A stretch of DNA of 6,145 nt from Prevotellaceae bacterium (lineage in GTDB: Bacteria; Bacteroidota; Bacteroidia; Bacteroidales; Bacteroidaceae), in contig JAFLUV010000011.1 in assembly GCA_022508635.1 (NCBI GenBank), positions 17,466 through 23,610 on the forward strand, given 5' to 3'. Shown one piece after another: positions 1 through 6,106 of this stretch. Every line of letters starts with the position of its first letter. Within the stretch, counting starts at the first letter, position 1. Below the pieces are notes generated by a model. That model searched no databases and had not been told where the DNA came from. It saw only the letters and a list, made by a program, of their open reading frames with translations. A program made the translations under genes and the position numbers.

Positions 1-65
1 TGCTGAGCGTACTGGAGTACGATACTGAACGTACCGGAGTGCGATACTGAACGTACTCCAGCACG
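1..65. repeat. 22-bp-period array of degenerate palindromes next to the GH3 stop codon
   Basis: Three units at an exact 22-bp period start at 8, 30 and 52. Each is a 14-bp imperfect palindrome: CGTACTGGAGTACG (8-21, perfect 6-bp arms around GG), CGTACCGGAGTGCG (30-43) and CGTACTCCAGCACG (52-65). They are separated by the 8-bp spacer GATACTGA plus one A, identical in both gaps (22-29 region and 44-51 region). The central dinucleotide is GG, GG, then CC, so unit 3 is also the near-complement of unit 1. Positions 8-21 can pair with 52-65 at 13 of 14 positions, and the mismatch would be a G-U pair in minus-strand RNA. The array starts 5 bp past the GH3 stop and reaches the window edge, so its full length is unknown. 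It could be a 3'-end RNA structure, protein-binding sites, or a simple intergenic repeat. Confidence 0.8.
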
Positions 66-69
66 TTCA

Positions 70-2181
70 CTACCGTACTGACGGTCTGACATAATCAATG
101 CTTGAAAGCTTGTCCGAACTACCACCATAGAGCAACTGCCAATTGCCTGCTGCAGGTAGCATATCTTGCTTTTCTTCCGACCACGAAAGGAAAGTCTCAT
201 CGTCAAGCAAGAAGGTGACCTCAGCAGTCTCACCTGCGGCAATGGAAACACGCTGGAATCCGCGAAGAGACTTTTTCGGCCCTTCCACATCACCCATGTT
301 CCGTACATACAGTTGCACCGTCTCTGTAGCATCACGCTTGCCCGTATTCGTTACGGGAACAACCAGCCTATGACCCTTTATCATCGCCTGACCATATTCA
401 AAGGTAGTGTAGCTCAACCCATGACCAAAGGCAAACAATGGAGTGTCGCTAAAATAGCGGTAGGTACGTCCCTTCATCGAATAGTCTTCAAAGTCCGGCA
501 ATTGTTCGGTATTACGATAGAATGTCACGGGAAGCTTTCCCGATGGAGATACGTCGCCATAAAGGATGTTGCAGACGGCTGTCCCGCCCTCCTGTCCAGG
601 ATACCATGCCTGTAGAATAGCATCGCAGGTCTCCGTCTCGGGTTCAAGTCCGGTGGCAGAGCCGGAGAAATTGACGAGGATGACCTTCTTTCCTGCTTCG
701 TGCAGTGTCTTCAGCACTTGCCGCTGCACGTCTGGCAGTTCTATACTGGTGCGATCTCCCCCTTTGAAACCAGGCAGGGTCACGTTCATTTCCTCACCTT
801 CAAGCTCAGGCGTAATGCCTCCTGCAAAGACAACAAGTTCAACATCTTTCAGGGCTTCGAGCAATGTCTCAGCAGCAAGACAGTCCGACGGATCCACATG
901 ACTGCAAGCCTTGACAGTCAAAAGGTCTGTCTTACGTTGCCTCATGGCATCAGCCAGCGTGACAGTCTGGCTCGGAATGCCATTGTAGTTACCCCACTGC
1001 ATTTCCTGGTTGTCAGCATTCGGCCCCACGAGGGCTATGCGCTCGTCACCCTTCAAAGGAAGTATTCCATGATGGTTTTGCAGCAACACCATCGTCTCCT
1101 CTGCCATCTTGAGAGACAAAGCCCGATGCTCGGGACTCTCCACGATATCATCGCCAAGATGGTTCCACGGCTCGACGTCGTGAGCAAGTTCACCCAAGCG
1201 GATGCGTGCCGTCAGTAACCTGACGACAGAGCGGTCTACATCGGCTTCGTCAAGTAACCCTTCCTTGACAGCATCGGGAATATGCCGATAGGCGTCTCCG
1301 CAATTCAAGTCTGTACCAGTATGCACAGCCTCCGCCACAGCGTGCTCTGCATCGTTGCTATACTGGTGTCCGTTATAGAAATCCCAGATTGCTCCGCAGT
1401 CCGAAAGCACGATACCATCATACTTCCATTCGCCGCGCAGTACCGTATTGATGAGATAGTCGCTGGCGCCGCAAGGTTTCCCGCGGAAACGGTTGTATGC
1501 AATCATCACTTCCTGAACTTTAGCTTTGGTCACAAGATCTTTGAATGCAGGCAGGTAGGTTTCGCGCAAATCCCGCTCACTGGCTTCTGCATTGAACTGG
1601 TGCCTACTGTACTCCGGGCCAGAATGTACGGCAAAATGCTTGGCACAAGCGTGAGCCTTCAAGACCTTTGCATCAAGCGGTCCCTGCAAACCACGTACAA
1701 CAGCACAACCTAACACACCCGTAAGGTAAGGATCTTCTCCATAAGTCTCCATACCCCTGCCCCAGCGTGGGTCACGGAAGATATTGATGTTGGGTGTCCA
1801 AAAAGTCAGCCCCTGATACTGCTCTACCTTACCACTCTCGATGGCTTGCCGATTTTTGACACGCGCTTCGTCACTGACAGCCGTAAAGACAGTTTCTATG
1901 AGTGGTTCATCGAACGAAGCTGCCATTGCTATAGGCATCGGGAAGACAGTAGCCTTGCCATTGCGTGCCACACCATGCAACGCCTCATTCCACCAGTTAT
2001 AGCCTGGTATGCTCAGTTCCTCGATGGGACTGGACGAATGCACCATAAGGGCAGCCTTCTGCTCGATAGTCATCTGTGCGACGAGTGCTTCGGCTTGCCT
2101 TTGGGCATTTAGGGTGTCATTTTGCTTGCATGCAGTCAGCAACAAGCCTATTGCGACAACAATAATAAATGTCTTGTTCAT
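70..2181 (-). CDS. GH3 family glycoside hydrolase, beta-xylosidase/beta-glucosidase type, lipoprotein
   Basis: The 703-residue product is a complete family 3 glycoside hydrolase, expected to release terminal beta-linked xylose or glucose from oligosaccharides with retention of configuration. The N-terminus has a lipoprotein signal (hydrophobic 5-15, lipobox LTAC, lipidated Cys18), so it should be membrane-anchored in the periplasm or at the surface; the residues after Cys18 (KQND) are only weakly like the acidic Bacteroidota surface-export signal. The GH3 barrel spans roughly 30-330 with RDPRWGRG near 136-143, KHF at 181-183 and the predicted nucleophile Asp261 in VLSDCGA. The C-terminal alpha/beta sandwich spans about 360-590, with ELEGEEM at 459-465 followed by GGDRTSIELP. 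That EGEEM form is, as I recall, typical of the xylosidase-like clade, and the acid/base is probably one of its glutamates. A fibronectin III-like domain covers about 605-690. Xylosidase, glucosidase or arabinofuranosidase activity cannot be separated by eye. The 36-bp spacer after the RidA gene suggests co-transcription. The leader is nearly pure A/T, without a Shine-Dalgarno. Confidence 0.95.
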   Translation of the reverse strand: MNKTFIIVVAIGLLLTACKQNDTLNAQRQAEALVAQMTIEQKAALMVHSSSPIEELSIPGYNWWNEALHGVARNGKATVFPMPIAMAASFDEPLIETVFTAVSDEARVKNRQAIESGKVEQYQGLTFWTPNINIFRDPRWGRGMETYGEDPYLTGVLGCAVVRGLQGPLDAKVLKAHACAKHFAVHSGPEYSRHQFNAEASERDLRETYLPAFKDLVTKAKVQEVMIAYNRFRGKPCGASDYLINTVLRGEWKYDGIVLSDCGAIWDFYNGHQYSNDAEHAVAEAVHTGTDLNCGDAYRHIPDAVKEGLLDEADVDRSVVRLLTARIRLGELAHDVEPWNHLGDDIVESPEHRALSLKMAEETMVLLQNHHGILPLKGDERIALVGPNADNQEMQWGNYNGIPSQTVTLADAMRQRKTDLLTVKACSHVDPSDCLAAETLLEALKDVELVVFAGGITPELEGEEMNVTLPGFKGGDRTSIELPDVQRQVLKTLHEAGKKVILVNFSGSATGLEPETETCDAILQAWYPGQEGGTAVCNILYGDVSPSGKLPVTFYRNTEQLPDFEDYSMKGRTYRYFSDTPLFAFGHGLSYTTFEYGQAMIKGHRLVVPVTNTGKRDATETVQLYVRNMGDVEGPKKSLRGFQRVSIAAGETAEVTFLLDDETFLSWSEEKQDMLPAAGNWQLLYGGSSDKLSSIDYVRPSVR

Positions 2182-2217
2182 TATAAGATATTTATTATAA
2201 TAATAATCAGGAATTTA

Positions 2218-2592
2218 TCATATTCCTGCAACAACCTCTATTTCCACCAATGCTCCCTTAGGCAGAGCCTTGACAGCAACAGCAGAGCGAGCAGGATAAG
2301 GCTCTGCGAAGAACTCGGAATAGACATCGTTCATGTCGGTAAAATCATTCATGTCGGCCAGGAAGACAGTCGTCTTGACGACGTTGTCCAGCCCCGTACC
2401 CGCTTCCTTCAGGATCGCCTGCACGTTGAGCAACGACTGGCGCGTTTGTTCCTTGATACCCTCCGCCATCTCTCCCGTAGCAGGATTGATAGGAAGCTGG
2501 CCGGACGTATAGATCATGTTCCCGACTTGGATTGCCTGACTGTAAGGGCCAATGGCAGCTGGTGCACTCTGGGTGTTGATTACTTTTTTCAT
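2218..2592 (-). CDS. ridA: RidA family reactive enamine/imine deaminase
   Basis: The 124-residue product matches the RidA/YER057c/UK114 family over its full usual length. These small cytosolic trimers hydrolyse reactive 2-aminoacrylate and related imines, released by PLP enzymes such as threonine/serine dehydratase, to keto acids and ammonia. Visible family marks are IGPYSQA (14-20, Tyr17), TSGQLP (29-34) and PARSAVAVKALPKGA (100-114). Arg102, equivalent to the substrate-carboxylate-binding Arg105 of E. coli RidA, is present, and Glu117 aligns with Glu120. This places it with the active archetype rather than the Arg-lacking Rid subfamilies. There is no signal peptide. The ATG at 2592 gives the family N-terminus and follows an A/T-rich leader without a Shine-Dalgarno. 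The gene sits 36 bp upstream of the GH3 gene, and no metabolic link between the two is evident. Confidence 0.96.
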   Translation of the reverse strand: MKKVINTQSAPAAIGPYSQAIQVGNMIYTSGQLPINPATGEMAEGIKEQTRQSLLNVQAILKEAGTGLDNVVKTTVFLADMNDFTDMNDVYSEFFAEPYPARSAVAVKALPKGALVEIEVVAGI

Positions 2593-2721
2593 AAACTATG
2601 ATTTTTATTGATTATTATATTCTGAACTTTTATATGAACTATGTACTGCCCATCGAGAAAATCCACCTACCCTCCTTGTTCTAAAAATATTACGTATTAT
2701 AAAATATGAGCGAGGCAGAGG
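2593..2721. other. AT-rich intergenic gap between the cytidylyltransferase and ridA
   Basis: This 129-bp stretch is the longest non-coding interval in the window and the likeliest break between two transcription units. I found no TAnnTTTG/TTTG pair on the minus strand, so no promoter for ridA can be named. Weak AT-rich boxes such as TATAAAAG (near 2626-2635) are too common in such sequence to count. A 5-bp stem (2717-2721 with 2727-2731) straddles the cytidylyltransferase stop codon but lacks a following T-tract. No open frame or RNA gene is seen. Confidence 0.5.
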
Positions 2722-3435
2722 CTACTCCTCTAGAGTCTTCAGTGCACGATAGATAAGGATATCGGATTGCTCGGTTATCTTGAAATTGCGTAGGTCGCCA
2801 TGGGCTATGTGCAGGGGAGCAATGCCAAGCTCGCCGGCAAGAGTGATGATGGACTGCGTCTCATGGATACCTCTCTCGTCTGCAAGGCGTATCATCCGCT
2901 GCAAAGTAGCAAGATGGAAAGTGTGCGGTGTCTGGGCACGCATCAGGGTATCTCGAGGCAGAAGACCGTCCGCGGTATTGCTGTCCGATGTTTTGAGATA
3001 AGCCTCATGACTATGCAGGGCTGTAATGGCATTGCCGTGCGTAAGACAGACGGCTATGTTGCGACTAATAATATCCTGAGTGATGAGTGGACGGACAACA
3101 TCATGTATAAGAACAATGGTATCGGGGAGAGTCTCCTGCTCTGCCAGGTATTCTATGCCACGACGTGCTGAGTCATAACAAGTATTGCCAGCAGCGATAA
3201 TGCCACTCAGCTTGCTGATTTCACCACGCTTGGCTTCTGCACGTACAAAAGGCTCCCACTCAGGCATACAAACAAGGTAGATTTCGTGAATAAGGGGATG
3301 TTGCTGAAAGGCACGTAATGTGTGCAAGAGGACTGTCTCACCGTCAATTTCCATAAATTGTTTTGGCAGTATAGCTCCCATACGCCTACCTGTTCCTCCT
3401 GCTAAGATGAGTGCGATGTTGTGACTCTGCTTCAT
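2722..3435 (-). CDS. IspD/TarI family cytidylyltransferase (annotated by homology as 2-C-methyl-D-erythritol 4-phosphate cytidylyltransferase)
   Basis: The 237-residue protein is a cytosolic nucleotidyltransferase that should transfer CMP from CTP to a sugar-alcohol phosphate. The CTP-binding loop LAGGTGRRMG is at 11-20, with PKQ at 24-26. Residues equivalent to E. coli IspD Arg20, Lys27, Asp106, Arg109, Arg157, Thr165 and Lys213 can be placed at Arg18, Lys25, Asp112 and Arg115 (HDVVRP), Arg161, Thr169 (QTPHTF) and Lys219 (NFKIT). It departs from classical IspD in AGNTCYDSA (82-90), where Cys86 replaces the usual Arg of the G-E-x-R-x-x-S segment. It also differs in HEAYLK (143-148), where a DTxK motif is expected, and in HETQS (191-195), where IspD has TD(D/E)A. 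These features and the C-terminal NFKIT...D...YRAL pattern resemble the TarI-like branch, which makes CDP-ribitol-type products. The start codon overlaps the stop of the upstream CDP-alcohol phosphotransferase by ATGA, which suggests a shared pathway. Fold is confident; substrate is open. Confidence 0.88.
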   Translation of the reverse strand: MKQSHNIALILAGGTGRRMGAILPKQFMEIDGETVLLHTLRAFQQHPLIHEIYLVCMPEWEPFVRAEAKRGEISKLSGIIAAGNTCYDSARRGIEYLAEQETLPDTIVLIHDVVRPLITQDIISRNIAVCLTHGNAITALHSHEAYLKTSDSNTADGLLPRDTLMRAQTPHTFHLATLQRMIRLADERGIHETQSIITLAGELGIAPLHIAHGDLRNFKITEQSDILIYRALKTLEE

Positions 3436-4337
3436 ACCTCAGATAATATTTTATTACGACACGCACGGCAGAGCGTCTCATGACGATGTTGCAAATAGTA
3501 ACGCAAGGCCTCGAGTACTGTTACCTCAAAGACGAAATACACCCAAGGATGGCCTATTAGAAGCGAAAGGAAAAGGACGATGACACGAGTGTCGAAAGTA
3601 AGGATGTTGCAAAGGGGCATAAGCGGCAGACTTCCTTGACGAAATGCTATGCGAACATCACTTCCGAGAGGCTGACCTTCCATCAACGGTCGGAGTTTCT
3701 GGAATTCAGGGGTACGCCGCTCCTGACTGCGTGTGTAGCGTACGTAGAAGATAAGGTAGAGTTTCTCAAACCACTGTCCTGCAGACCAGCGCAGTTGCTG
3801 CATACGTTCATTTAGTGCGGCACTGCTGTCCAGCTCGCTGCCTTTACTTCCTGTCGTTACCCAGAGGTGAACATTACGATAGTAGTCAGCCATGGCGCAC
3901 TGGCAAGCATGGCAATGTAAACCTGCCCAAGCCTCAAGCAAAAAGATATAGATACCCCAAACTTGCCAGAGACGCAATAGGATGGCAAGGTAGATAAAGA
4001 AAAACCAAACATCTCCTGCAAAACCATCAAGGATGCGTCCGATAAGCGTCTTTTTCCCCGTCATACGCGCCAGCTGACCGTCGGCACAGTCATACCAATT
4101 TGCCCAAATGAGCATCAGCATACCAATGAGATTGCAACGAAGATCCTCGCTATAAAAGAACCAGCCCGATGCCGCACCGATAAAGATGCCCATGAGGGTG
4201 ACTGCTATGGGATGTACATGAAGCCGACAAAAAAGTAATGCCCACAGATAACCAGGGGTGCGGGTGACATAGAGCTCGAAATCGCTCTCCACATCGCGCG
4301 ACTTCATGGTAGACAAGACGCGTTGCTTCAGGGTCAT
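3432..4337 (-). CDS. CDP-alcohol phosphatidyltransferase family membrane protein
   Basis: This integral membrane enzyme is expected to displace CMP from a CDP-linked alcohol or lipid with an acceptor alcohol. I place the start at the ATG at 4337, giving 301 residues. It forms an ATGA overlap with the upstream stop and precedes the conserved region; the frame is open to an ATG at 4406, but the added 23 residues are Arg/Ser-rich and overlap the upstream gene by 73 bp. The signature D-x2-DG-x2-AR-x8-G-x3-D lies at Asp83, Asp86, Gly87, Ala90, Arg91, Gly100 and Asp104. The final Asp, expected at 108, is Gly, with Asp at 109. Hydrophobic segments lie near 43-62, 70-82, 110-140 and 235-275. A soluble, charged stretch (about 160-230) separates the core from the last helices. 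The following gene is a cytidylyltransferase, again in ATGA overlap, so that enzyme may supply the CDP-alcohol. The substrate is unknown; inositol-, glycerol- or ribitol-phosphate chemistry are all possible. Confidence 0.9.
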   Translation of the reverse strand: MTLKQRVLSTMKSRDVESDFELYVTRTPGYLWALLFCRLHVHPIAVTLMGIFIGAASGWFFYSEDLRCNLIGMLMLIWANWYDCADGQLARMTGKKTLIGRILDGFAGDVWFFFIYLAILLRLWQVWGIYIFLLEAWAGLHCHACQCAMADYYRNVHLWVTTGSKGSELDSSAALNERMQQLRWSAGQWFEKLYLIFYVRYTRSQERRTPEFQKLRPLMEGQPLGSDVRIAFRQGSLPLMPLCNILTFDTRVIVLFLSLLIGHPWVYFVFEVTVLEALRYYLQHRHETLCRACRNKILSEV

Positions 4338-4987
4338 ACGAATACTATTTGCCCGAAAAACTCTGGACGATGGAAGTCTGGAGCGTCGGTTGCAATGGGA
4401 TTCCAACTGATAAAGTGTGGCTCAGGCAAACCATCGCCACACTTGTACACATTGCCCTTGGCACTCAGGCCTTTGAAACTATTGAATTCATGTAGGAAAA
4501 ATGTGGTAGCAGGCAGAATCAATGCCAATTCCCAATAAGTAGGAACCTCTCGGATGTCGAAAGGCTCAGTGCCTAATGAAGCCCAGCGGTCTATACCCAT
4601 CATAAGGCTTTCTGGCAATGGTTGCCGTCCTTTGCGACCTTTCCCCGCAGCAACAAGAAGCTTGCCAGCACAGTTACATTCCACATTATAATAGATACCG
4701 TCGCCTACTGGCATAATGAAGAATTCTGCACACGAGTCCTCCCATACTCTGTCCTGGTCTTTCTGTGCCACAGCACGAACGCATTGTTCCTCTACGCGAT
4801 AGTGTAGGAGCAAGGCATCGCCCGTGTGGGCAACCGCAAAATTCATAGAGGGCTTGTAGGGAAAACGTTCCTGCCAATTCACACAAGTGACAGGAGTATA
4901 GGCGATATTTGCGTTCGCAAAAACTACGGGGATGTCAGCTGCTGAAGTAACGACTTTGTCTATCTGAGAAATGATGAGTGTCTGCAT
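4334..4987 (-). CDS. Carbohydrate-binding family 9-like domain protein
   Basis: The 217-residue protein consists almost entirely of a CBM9/DOMON-like beta-sandwich of the kind found as stand-alone proteins in Bacteroidota. Visible family marks are an N-terminal strand region with VNWQERFPYKP (36-46), VWEDSCAEFFI (81-91) followed by YYNVECNCAGKLL (99-111), and the C-terminal HFISWNPI (191-198) leading to PDFHRPEFFG (203-212). True CBM9 modules bind sugar chain ends through stacked tryptophans, but ligand binding by these stand-alone versions is, to my knowledge, not established, so the name describes fold and not function. No signal peptide is present, which points to the cytosol unless it is exported unconventionally. 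The start at 4987 is supported by an AGGAAAG ribosome binding site. Its stop overlaps the phosphotransferase start (ATGA), and the coiled-coil gene ends 33 bp upstream, so it is part of an operon. A role alongside CDP-alcohol chemistry is unexplained. Confidence 0.85.
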   Translation of the reverse strand: MQTLIISQIDKVVTSAADIPVVFANANIAYTPVTCVNWQERFPYKPSMNFAVAHTGDALLLHYRVEEQCVRAVAQKDQDRVWEDSCAEFFIMPVGDGIYYNVECNCAGKLLVAAGKGRKGRQPLPESLMMGIDRWASLGTEPFDIREVPTYWELALILPATTFFLHEFNSFKGLSAKGNVYKCGDGLPEPHFISWNPIATDAPDFHRPEFFGQIVFV

Positions 4988-4991
4988 CTTT

Positions 4992-4998
4992 CTTTCCT
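4992..4998 (-). promoter_or_regulatory. Shine-Dalgarno-like site of the CBM9-like gene
   Basis: AGGAAAG on the minus strand sits 4 bases before the ATG at 4987, with the AGGA core 7 bases away. It is the only clear ribosome binding site in the window; the other leaders are A/T-rich without one, as is common in Bacteroidota. It fixes the start of this gene and suggests independent ribosome loading after the coiled-coil gene. A 10-bp perfect palindrome, TTAGTACTAA (5006-5015), lies just upstream. Confidence 0.6.
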
Positions 4999-5020
4999 GC
5001 TAAAGTTAGTACTAATCCTC

Positions 5021-6049
5021 TTACTTATTCGTCGCACTTTTTTCTCTCTGGGTGCGAACTGTGTATTTGCGCTGTTTGGGTTGCGATTCGTCACTTTCCC
5101 TTGTTTTAGCTTCCCCGCTATCCGACTTTTCCGTCTCAGCTTCAGAAGTCTTTTCGTCCTTTTCCTGGGTCTTAGCTTTTGCTTTTGCCTCAGACTCCTT
5201 CGCACGCTTGTCCGCTTCCCTTGCCTTGGCTTCTGCGTCCTTCACAGCTGCCTTCACGGCCGCCTGTTTTTCCTTCTCCTGCTTTTCGGCATCTTTTTCT
5301 TTTCTTCCTTCTTCCTTTTCTATATCTTCGGATGCCTTTTCCTTGACATCGGATTTTGTATCGGCATCTTTTTCCTTGGCAGTTTTTTTTGCGGAAGTTG
5401 CACCTGTAGCAGACTTCTTTTCTGCGGATTCTGCTTGCTTAGACTTCCCTGTATCGGGAGAAGCATCGTCCTTCTGCTTCTCTACCTGCTGTTTGGTTTC
5501 GTCCTTCTGCTCTGCTTTCTTCTCCTTGGCACGCTTTGCCTGACTTTTTGCCGATGCTTTCAGCTGCTCCTTTTCCTGAGCCTTAGCATCTTTCTCTTGC
5601 TGTTTCTTCTCGGCTATAGCTGCTTTTTCAGCAGCCTTCTTATCTGCCTCCTTCTGCTTCGCTTCACGCTCCTTAGCGGCTTTTGCCTCCTTCGCAGCCT
5701 TTATCTTAGCCTCGACATCCCCCTGTAACTCTTCTGGAATGTATGGTTTCACCTGATAGAACTTGCCTTTACGCTTTGCCTCTTTGAGTTTGATTTTATC
5801 TCTTTGTGCTTGTGTACGGGACTTCGTGAGATCGCGGTTTAGGGTACGCAATGTCTTCTCCTCTTCCTTGAGCTTAACACGTGTCTCCTTCTGCTGTTCT
5901 TTGACCTCTTTTATGCGATCCTTGAGATACTGCTGAATTGTGTCGGGATTAGTATAAAGAGCCTGAGCCGAAAGGGAACTACTGCCTATGAGGAATGTGA
6001 GAACACAAAGAATAATGCAAGTAAGTACAAACCTGGTAATGCGCTTCAT
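5021..6049 (-). CDS. Exported Lys/Glu/Ala-rich coiled-coil protein, hypothetical
   Basis: I do not recognise a named family. The 342-residue product starts with a clear signal peptide (basic MKRITR, hydrophobic 7-22, likely cleavage after Ala30 in SAQA), so it should be exported to the periplasm. Residues 35-90 form a heptad-like charged coiled coil. A short aromatic patch, FYQVKPYIPEE (97-107), is followed by more than 220 residues (104-328) with no Phe, Tyr, Trp, Cys or His, built of Lys, Glu, Ala, Asp, Gln, Ser and Thr. This resembles the long helical domain II of TolA in composition only; there is no TolA N-terminal anchor or C-terminal globular domain. The middle (about 195-250) is richer in Ser, Thr, Gly and Asp and may be disordered, between two helical parts. 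The C-terminus is basic (RKYTVRTQREK). A strong promoter lies directly upstream, so this is the first gene of the transcript. It may span, tether or organise the envelope; that is inference. Similarity searches will be misled by low complexity. Confidence 0.88.
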   Translation of the reverse strand: MKRITRFVLTCIILCVLTFLIGSSSLSAQALYTNPDTIQQYLKDRIKEVKEQQKETRVKLKEEEKTLRTLNRDLTKSRTQAQRDKIKLKEAKRKGKFYQVKPYIPEELQGDVEAKIKAAKEAKAAKEREAKQKEADKKAAEKAAIAEKKQQEKDAKAQEKEQLKASAKSQAKRAKEKKAEQKDETKQQVEKQKDDASPDTGKSKQAESAEKKSATGATSAKKTAKEKDADTKSDVKEKASEDIEKEEGRKEKDAEKQEKEKQAAVKAAVKDAEAKAREADKRAKESEAKAKAKTQEKDEKTSEAETEKSDSGEAKTRESDESQPKQRKYTVRTQREKSATNK

Positions 6050-6074
6050 ATCAATAGAAAGTGTTTAATGTTTG

Positions 6075-6106
6075 CAAAGATACACTTTTTCTTTTTTTCA
6101 TGCAAA
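6075..6106 (-). promoter_or_regulatory. Bacteroidota-type sigma-ABfr promoter
   Basis: Read on the minus strand, TTTG (6103-6106) is followed after 20 bp by TATCTTTG (6075-6082). This matches the Bacteroides consensus of -33 TTTG and -7 TAnnTTTG. The -7 box ends 25 bp before the ATG at 6049, implying a very short leader of about 15-20 nt. The spacer is A/G-rich on this strand (GAAAAAAAGAAAAAG), and no Shine-Dalgarno lies before the ATG. It probably drives the coiled-coil gene and the three coupled genes after it. Confidence 0.85.

Noticed and set aside
1..65. Possible CRISPR array
   Set aside because: The 22-bp units are contiguous with constant spacers, the repeat is too short and the intervening sequence is not unique.
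1..65. Rho-independent terminator for the GH3 gene
   Set aside because: A long stem can form, but the loop is 30 nt and no T-tract follows within the window, so a terminator cannot be claimed.
143..2112. Several plus-strand open frames of 76 to 172 residues opposite the GH3 gene
   Set aside because: They resemble no family, overlap each other, and lie wholly inside a complete GH3 gene with intact catalytic motifs.
2122..2601. Plus-strand frame of 159 residues opposite ridA
   Set aside because: It is a shadow of a fully conserved RidA gene and has no plausible domain or start signal.
2717..2731. Hairpin at the end of the cytidylyltransferase gene as a terminator
   Set aside because: The stem is only 5 bp, straddles the stop codon and has no adjacent T-run.
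5052..5728. Long plus-strand open frames (163 and 215 residues) opposite the coiled-coil gene, rich in Ser, Phe, Leu and Cys
   Set aside because: Their odd composition is what the complement of Lys/Glu/Ala-rich codons produces. The minus-strand gene has a promoter and a signal peptide, while these have neither.
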